A stretch of DNA of 8,713 nt, from the NCBI GenBank assembly GCA_002389785.1, contig DGQS01000049.1:1-8713 (forward strand), in the 5' to 3' direction. Origin of the DNA: Bacteroidetes bacterium UBA4408 (GTDB taxonomy: Bacteria > Bacteroidota > Bacteroidia > UBA4408). Positions 1-5,628 of the stretch are shown here, piece after piece. Positions within the stretch are counted from its first letter, which is position 1, and every line of letters starts with the position of its first letter. Below the pieces are notes generated by a model that did not search any database, was not told the origin of the DNA, and saw only the letters and a list, made by a program, of their open reading frames with translations. The translations under genes and the position numbers were made by a program.

Positions 1-648
1 TCAGTTTGACCGGTTTATGCACTCAGTTAGTAATATATCGACATTTTCTTGTGGGCACTGTGTCCAAGCGACAGAAGATATACTGCTATTATTAAGGAAG
101 GCAATTCGAAGTGACAATTTTAACATTTCGGCTACAGCAAATCTTGCATCATCAGATGGAATTGTATCTTCTAAATACCTTAAACTATCATATAATTCAG
201 TACCATGGAAGGTCGTATCAAATATAAACGGTGGGGTTTGCCTTAATGCAAACCCATTTTTAATGGGTAAGTATGTATCAAGTTTCACACTCGCTCCGAC
301 ATATTTTATGCAATAGTTACTTTTTGCTTTACATATAAAATTTTTTAACGCAATTATTTTATTTGCTTGCTGGCTCGATCCATCAAATATATTTGCCATA
401 TCATATAAGGCTATATACGTGATATGATTTTCCATACAATAAGTCAACAATCTATTTTCTGCAGTTGTATTTCCAAGAATACTATAAGCAGTATTAATTG
501 AATTATTGGGGCCTCCGGGGTTTAAATTGTGAAAAAGTTCAACAAATTGATTTACATATAGGCCTCTTTGGTTTCAGGTTACTTGCCCGAACAAATCTGA
601 ATGAAGGAAAAGAACAATCGTTAATAATGTAATAAGTTTTGTTTTCAT
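1..648 (-). pseudogene. Secreted protein of unknown function, interrupted by an in-frame TGA
   Basis: The reading frame begins at an ATG (648-646) and encodes a typical signal peptide: Lys at 2 and 4, a hydrophobic stretch at about residues 5-15, and a likely cut in LFG|Q. Codon 25 is TGA (576-574). The same frame then stays open for 190 codons to another TGA at 3-1. The sequence after the first stop is protein-like (GLYVNQFVELF, NHITYIALYDMANIF, NFICKAKSNYC, VDILLTEC). It recalls, from memory only, secreted Bacteroidota proteins with a barrel-like N-terminal region; this family call is weak. Trp (TGG) would fit well at the interrupted codon (GQVT-x-NQRGLYV). After the stop, the only restart options are TTG at 450 or 447 and ATG at 435, all of which lose the signal peptide. 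No T9SS C-terminal domain is seen before the second TGA, so the product may also be truncated at its end. It lies 21 bp downstream of the propeller gene on the same strand and probably shared its transcript. A sequencing error at 574-576 is the main alternative. Confidence 0.72.
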
Positions 649-669
649 GATGTCAGGATTAGAGTTTAT

Positions 670-2292
670 TTAAATTTTAATTACTTTAATAAATTCCTCA
701 ATACCGTTCATATACCTGATCTTTAAGATATAAACTCCATTGAGTATCTGATAGGTATTCATTTTGAATGATCTTTCGATATTACCCACTGAAATAACTT
801 TACCGAAAATGTCGTATAAGACTATCTCTACAATACTATTATTATTTTCAAACCTAAAATTCAATTCCTGTGAAAACGGATTAGGATAAACAATTGAATT
901 TTTGTCGAACCTTATTGCCTGCACTTGCAAACTTGTATCGTATGTTAATTTACAAGTGAATATTGAATCATAATCAAAGGTTGGAGGAGAGACATAGTCC
1001 CAACCTGTTGCATAGAAATTACTATCTAATTCAGTAAAATATCTAAAATAACATTTACAGCTACTTTCAGCTATCCAGTTTTTCTGACCGCTAGGCTTGA
1101 ATGAAGCAAGTAGATAGCCTTCTTGTGGCAAGGGAATTGATTTACCACTTCCACCGAAAATCAACATACTATCTAATCCTAAGATCGCATGATAAAAATT
1201 TCCACCTGCCCCTCCATTCAAAGTATCATATTTCCAACTCCACTCTACATTACCATTTTTATTAAATTTAGTTATAAGCGGGGCGCTTTGACTCCCACCG
1301 CCAAATGCAACTTTTCCATACAAATAACAATTTTGATCATAGTCTAAAATAATTCCGGATGCTAACTCGTGATCAGGATTTGTCGTACTATTATATGGTA
1401 CAAACCATATTTCATTTCCACTGCTGTCGATTTTTGTCAATATAAAATCAAAACCCGCTGTTAAATTTGGATTTATCGTTTCTCCACCTATATATATATT
1501 GGCAGAATCATCGATTGCAGAACAAAGAGCATGTGAATAGGTGAAAACTGAATCTAATGCAACTTTGGTCCAAACGGTTCCCCCACTCAAATTGAATTTT
1601 GTGACATAAGTATCGTAACCAGGCAAACAACACGTTGTGACACCTACTGCGTAGGCATTGCCTTGCATGTCTATCTCCAAATCAACAAAAAAAGTTTCGA
1701 AGGAATTGGAATCGACATGAGACCAATTTAAAATACCGCTACTATCATATTGGGCAATGAAACTTTTATATGAACTATTTCCATTTAATGAATCCATTGA
1801 GCCTACTACATAGATAAATTTATTATTAAACAATTTTATTTTTGAGGCTGCTCCCCCCATCCCAATATTGTTTCCATATTTTTTTGCCCACCGTAAATTT
1901 CCATTTTTATCATACTTCAAAATAAGAGATTGGCTAATATCCCAAGAAAAACTTCCTGTCCAATTACTTCTGCCTGAAATATAAATGTTATCAAAACTGT
2001 CTATTGCTAAATCAAATGCTTCATCTAAGAATGAATTCGTTGAATCAAAATATGTCCGTTGCCATATTGCATTTCCTTGCCGATCAAGTTTAGAAAGATT
2101 TATATAAAGAAACCCATTTTCACTTGAACTATAATCAGTGCCACCCACAACTATTAGGTTATAGTCACTATCTGCTTTAATCAATTTCCCAATACCATTT
2201 GCGTCCTTCTTCTGCCAATCAATAAATGGAGCATTTTGTGCACTACAGAAATTTATAAATACTGCAAGTAAAAGAGGAATTGATTTATTCAT
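670..2292 (-). CDS. Secreted seven-repeat beta-propeller protein with T9SS type A sorting domain
   Basis: This 540-residue protein is exported and probably displayed on, or released from, the cell surface by the type IX secretion system. Residues 1-18 form a signal peptide (likely cut FCSA|Q). Residues 25-410 hold seven copies of a motif of the form [L/I/V]xK[Y/F]DxxGNxxWxxxY, starting near residues 66, 124, 179, 230, 284, 340 and 395. Each follows a D-x-x-x-N-x-Y-[I/V]-x-G strand (for example DNIYISG near 101 and ANIYIGG near 264). This is the SBBP-type propeller pattern, and seven copies fit one closed seven-bladed propeller. Residues 467-540 are a type A sorting domain (YPNPFS, then LYDIFGKV, NGVYILKI and a basic tail, KVIKI). 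The ATG at 2292 is chosen because the signal peptide follows it directly. There is no catalytic signature and the ligand is unknown. The gene is divergent from the Asp-box propeller gene and lies upstream of the broken secreted-protein gene. Confidence is high for export and fold, and none can be given for function. Confidence 0.9.
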   Translation of the reverse strand: MNKSIPLLLAVFINFCSAQNAPFIDWQKKDANGIGKLIKADSDYNLIVVGGTDYSSSENGFLYINLSKLDRQGNAIWQRTYFDSTNSFLDEAFDLAIDSFDNIYISGRSNWTGSFSWDISQSLILKYDKNGNLRWAKKYGNNIGMGGAASKIKLFNNKFIYVVGSMDSLNGNSSYKSFIAQYDSSGILNWSHVDSNSFETFFVDLEIDMQGNAYAVGVTTCCLPGYDTYVTKFNLSGGTVWTKVALDSVFTYSHALCSAIDDSANIYIGGETINPNLTAGFDFILTKIDSSGNEIWFVPYNSTTNPDHELASGIILDYDQNCYLYGKVAFGGGSQSAPLITKFNKNGNVEWSWKYDTLNGGAGGNFYHAILGLDSMLIFGGSGKSIPLPQEGYLLASFKPSGQKNWIAESSCKCYFRYFTELDSNFYATGWDYVSPPTFDYDSIFTCKLTYDTSLQVQAIRFDKNSIVYPNPFSQELNFRFENNNSIVEIVLYDIFGKVISVGNIERSFKMNTYQILNGVYILKIRYMNGIEEFIKVIKI

Positions 2293-2365
2293 AAGGATGG
2301 GTAATCAAATTAAATAATCATCATAAGAAAATATCTCTTAGACTTCACTATCAATTAATTATAAT

Positions 2366-2396
2366 CAAATTTAGAATCTTTTTCCAGATTTGCAAT
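2366..2396 (-). promoter_or_regulatory. Promoter candidate for the 540-residue propeller gene
   Basis: Read on the minus strand, TAAATTTG (2373-2366) matches the Bacteroidota -7 consensus TAnnTTTG in full. ATTG (2396-2393) sits 19 bases upstream as a -33 element. The predicted transcript start is near 2358, giving a leader of about 65 bases. The match is seen directly; its use as a promoter is inferred. Confidence 0.6.
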
Positions 2397-2409
2397 TAAG
2401 AATCGAAAG

Positions 2410-2440
2410 TTTCTTGTTGGCTTTAGAAGGTTTATCTTTG
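2410..2440 (+). promoter_or_regulatory. Promoter candidate for the Asp-box propeller gene
   Basis: TATCTTTG (2433-2440) is a full match to TAnnTTTG. TTTC (2410-2413) lies 19 bases upstream as a one-mismatch -33 element, and TTG at 2414-2416 is an alternative with a 16-base spacer. The transcript would start near 2447, leaving a short AT-rich leader of about 24 bases before the ATG. No Shine-Dalgarno sequence is visible, as is usual in this phylum. A second full match, TACGTTTG (2461-2468), lies too close to the ATG to serve the full-length protein. Confidence 0.55.
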
Positions 2441-2470
2441 TATAAGACTTAGAATTGAAATACGTTTGAT

Positions 2471-5400
2471 ATGGATAGAACTAAATTATTTTTTCTTTTA
2501 ATATTTACCATTTATTCAATATCCGGGAACGCCCAATGGCAAATGGCTGCAGGCCCATCCATGAAGACTCCTAAATGCATTACTAACATTGATAGTGTTC
2601 TCTTTTTAGGAACTTCAAGTGGTGTGTTTAAATCGATTGACACTGGCAGCACCTGGATTTACGTTAATAATGGAATTGCAAATCAGAATGTGAGATGCAT
2701 ACATTCACTTAATTCAATTGTATTCGTGGGTACAAATGATGGAGGATTCGGCCAAACAACAGATGGGATTTTCAGATCATTTGATTATGGGGCAACATGG
2801 AGTAGATGCAAAAATGGAAGAATCCATCAAATAGAAAATATCGGTAATAAATTATTCTCTCTTGAAGATAATGGTTTATATTCCTCTAAAGATTCAGGAG
2901 CGACATGGCAAATCGAAAACTTAAATAATGGAGGATTACTTTATATCAATTATTTGGCCTCTAATTCAAATAAATTATATGGGGCTTCAGTTGATTCCTC
3001 TGTTTTTTCAAGAAGTGAAAACGATACCATATGGACGCCAGTTACACTAAACGGCTTAACAGATCTGGACTTTAAATCTATTGCAGCGAATGATAGTATG
3101 ATTTGTGTTGGGAATGTTGGAAATTTCTTTATTCTTAATAATCATGCAACATCATGGATACAACCTTCAAATTCAGGCCTTTTTAACGCACCCGTATCAA
3201 ATTTATTAATTGATTCGAATGTGATTTTTGCTGGTACAGTCAATGGCCTGATACGCTCATACAATGGTGGAAATTATTGGGATACAATTTATTCAAATGC
3301 TATTTATAGTTTGTTAAAATATAAAGGGATTTTGTTTGCGTCTACTCAATATGGATTAATAAGAAGTAATGATCAAGGATCAACATGGACAACCTTATAT
3401 TACACATCCGGAAATGCAATTAATTGTTTAGCCAATAAGGATACTCTTATAATGGCAAGCTTTTCGAATTTGATTTATTACTCTTTAAACGATGGAGATA
3501 ATTGGGACACAACAATTGTTTGTAATAGCCAAATCACGAGTATAGTTTCATTAGATTCACTGGTATTTGCAGGCACTATAGGTGCTGGCGAGGGAATATT
3601 AAAAAAGAATTGGAATAGCGGAAATTGGTCTCCTGTTAATTCAGGATTAACGAATACATCAATCCACGTTTTGTATAAAGCGGCAAATTCAATTTATGCA
3701 GGAACATTGTACGGATTATTCGTGACAAATAATAATGGTCAAAGTTGGACAGATATTAGTGCATCGCTTCCTGATAAAGAGATTTTTGCAATTGCTGTTG
3801 AAGGAACAAGGATCTTTGCCGGTACAGCCAGTGGTGTTTATATTTCTCAAAACAATGGTGTTTCATGGAGTTTAGCGCCCTTAGCAATCCCTCCGGGTTC
3901 TAAGATCACTTCAATTACAGTAAAAGATTCAACTATTCTTGCCGGTACTTTTGGCTATGGAATATTTAAATCAACAAATCACGGTGTAAACTGGAATGCA
4001 TCAAATAGTGGTTTTTCAGGAACTAATTACTTTGTCCGGTTTATAAATGTTGTAGGCACTAATTTTTTTGTTAGCCTTGGATCACAGACAAATTCATTGC
4101 CCGGTATCTTGTATGTTTCAATCGATGATGGTACTAACTGGACATTGAGTGTTCCTTCCGTAAATGGTATAAATTATACACAGGTAAACGCTCTCGGTTA
4201 TAATGGTCATAACATATTTGCTGCATCAAATAGTGGTTATGTCTTGAAAAAACCCTTAGCTCAAATTAATAATTCATGTGCTACCGCAATATCCGCTAAG
4301 CCATATGTTTGCCAATATGACTCTGTCCTATTTACCGCTAATGCTGGCCCCGGGTTTACATATCAGTGGCTAAAACAGGGTGCACCAATTTCAGGAGCAA
4401 CCTCTTCTACTTATTATGCAAAACAATCCGGCCAATATTCCTGTCAGTTTGGTGGAACATGTGTAGGCACTTCAACACAATTTACTTTGTTCGGAAAAAC
4501 AGGCCCTTCTCCGACTATCTCTTCGCAGTACACGATCATCTGTTCACAAAATGACTCTTCTTTAATTACAGTTGACAGTATAATGCCAAGTTGGACGTAT
4601 CAATGGCACACACCAGTTGGCGCGATTCCCGGCGCGACCCAATCCCAATATTATGCAAAATCATTTGGAAGCTATACCTGTTTCGTCGCTGATAGTTTTC
4701 AATGTAAAGGTGAATCTAACGTCGTAAATATTTTTACAAACCCAATTTCTGATTCTTCGATAACGATTAATGGTAGTTCTAAAATTTGCAGGGGTGATTC
4801 TGTCGAGCTCTCGGTTTACAATGGAGTTGGAAGTACCTATCAGTGGAATTATAACGGAACTTATATACCTGGGGCTGAAGCTTCAATTTATTTTGCGAAA
4901 CATGAAGGTAATTACAACTGTTGGATTACAAACACGTGTCACGTGATTTCAATGACAGCACAGATTTCCTACACTCCTTCACCTTATTTTATTCCACGTC
5001 CGGATTCTGTTTTAGCGAATGTCTGGCATTTGGTGGATCTCTCAACAGGATTGAGTTCGCTTTCTTATAGCTGGGATTGGGGCGATTTCACAAATCCTTC
5101 TATCGGTCAATCACCTTCGCATTCATATGCGATTGTTTCAAATTATAATGTTTGTCTTACCTTAACCGATAGCAGTGGTTGCTCAAATACATTCTGTGAT
5201 TCACTCTTTGCACAAGCGATTTATGTTGTTCCACCATTAAGTTCCCAAACTATTGAACCTGTTTTTAATTCAAACATTCCCATTTTGAATATTTATCCAA
5301 TCCCGTTTGATACACATTTGAATGTTATTTTATGTGACAAACGATATACAAATATTAAGATTTACAACCTCATAGGCAGAATTGTTTATCAAAGTCAATT

Positions 5401-5506
5401 TCATGGCACTATTAAAATTTCGACTTTGGCATTCGAAAAAGGGGTTTATTTTATTGAACTTTTTGGTAACAATAGTTTTGTCAACAAAAAAATTGTGAAA
5501 CAGTAG
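2471..5506 (+). CDS. Secreted Asp-box propeller / Ig-like / PKD protein with T9SS type A sorting domain
   Basis: This 1011-residue exported protein starts with a signal peptide (residues 1-21, likely cut GNA|Q). Residues 25-600 carry ten Asp-box motifs, S/T-x-D/N-x-G-x-x-W, at 55, 103, 139, 263, 299, 338, 419, 459, 501 and 550. Degenerate copies near 179 and 377 suggest about twelve blades, so probably more than one propeller, of the sialidase-like/Ycf48-like (BNR) class. Asp boxes are structural, and I see no sialidase catalytic set, so enzyme activity should not be assumed. Three Ig-like repeats follow (about 603-676, 680-757, 763-835), each with a YQW core, a Y[YF]AKxxGxYxC strand and paired Cys. 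A PKD-like domain (about 838-915, WDWGDF) comes next, then a type A sorting domain (about 936-1011, IYPIPFDTHL, IYNLIGRIV, KGVYFIELF). The ATG at 2471 is placed directly before the signal peptide. The likely role is extracellular binding or adhesion at the cell surface; the ligand is unknown. Confidence 0.9.
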   Translation: MDRTKLFFLLIFTIYSISGNAQWQMAAGPSMKTPKCITNIDSVLFLGTSSGVFKSIDTGSTWIYVNNGIANQNVRCIHSLNSIVFVGTNDGGFGQTTDGIFRSFDYGATWSRCKNGRIHQIENIGNKLFSLEDNGLYSSKDSGATWQIENLNNGGLLYINYLASNSNKLYGASVDSSVFSRSENDTIWTPVTLNGLTDLDFKSIAANDSMICVGNVGNFFILNNHATSWIQPSNSGLFNAPVSNLLIDSNVIFAGTVNGLIRSYNGGNYWDTIYSNAIYSLLKYKGILFASTQYGLIRSNDQGSTWTTLYYTSGNAINCLANKDTLIMASFSNLIYYSLNDGDNWDTTIVCNSQITSIVSLDSLVFAGTIGAGEGILKKNWNSGNWSPVNSGLTNTSIHVLYKAANSIYAGTLYGLFVTNNNGQSWTDISASLPDKEIFAIAVEGTRIFAGTASGVYISQNNGVSWSLAPLAIPPGSKITSITVKDSTILAGTFGYGIFKSTNHGVNWNASNSGFSGTNYFVRFINVVGTNFFVSLGSQTNSLPGILYVSIDDGTNWTLSVPSVNGINYTQVNALGYNGHNIFAASNSGYVLKKPLAQINNSCATAISAKPYVCQYDSVLFTANAGPGFTYQWLKQGAPISGATSSTYYAKQSGQYSCQFGGTCVGTSTQFTLFGKTGPSPTISSQYTIICSQNDSSLITVDSIMPSWTYQWHTPVGAIPGATQSQYYAKSFGSYTCFVADSFQCKGESNVVNIFTNPISDSSITINGSSKICRGDSVELSVYNGVGSTYQWNYNGTYIPGAEASIYFAKHEGNYNCWITNTCHVISMTAQISYTPSPYFIPRPDSVLANVWHLVDLSTGLSSLSYSWDWGDFTNPSIGQSPSHSYAIVSNYNVCLTLTDSSGCSNTFCDSLFAQAIYVVPPLSSQTIEPVFNSNIPILNIYPIPFDTHLNVILCDKRYTNIKIYNLIGRIVYQSQFHGTIKISTLAFEKGVYFIELFGNNSFVNKKIVKQ

Positions 5507-5628
5507 CTCTTAAAATTTCATCAATTCATCTAATTAAACATAACTCACTAATCAATTTCACTGATAAATCTCTATTTCGACTTTAAATAAATTAACATAG
5601 AATTATTTACAATATTGAGCAGCAGATT

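Noticed and set aside
17..316. A 99-codon plus-strand open frame
   Set aside because: It lies opposite the minus-strand secreted-protein frame, which has a signal peptide and protein-like motifs. The plus-strand translation has no recognisable features.
574..576. Selenocysteine or UGA=Trp recoding at the internal TGA
   Set aside because: The other long genes use TGG for Trp with no internal TGA, the position is not Cys-like, and I could not recognise a selenocysteine insertion hairpin just downstream.
4366..4554. A 62-codon open frame inside the Asp-box propeller gene
   Set aside because: It overlaps in another frame the first two Ig-like repeats, which are clearly coding in the main frame.
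5507..5628. Possible bidirectional terminator between the two convergent genes
   Set aside because: The 122-bp gap is AT-rich, but I find only very short inverted repeats (four base pairs near 5551-5565) and no GC-rich stem followed by a T-run. No terminator can be supported.
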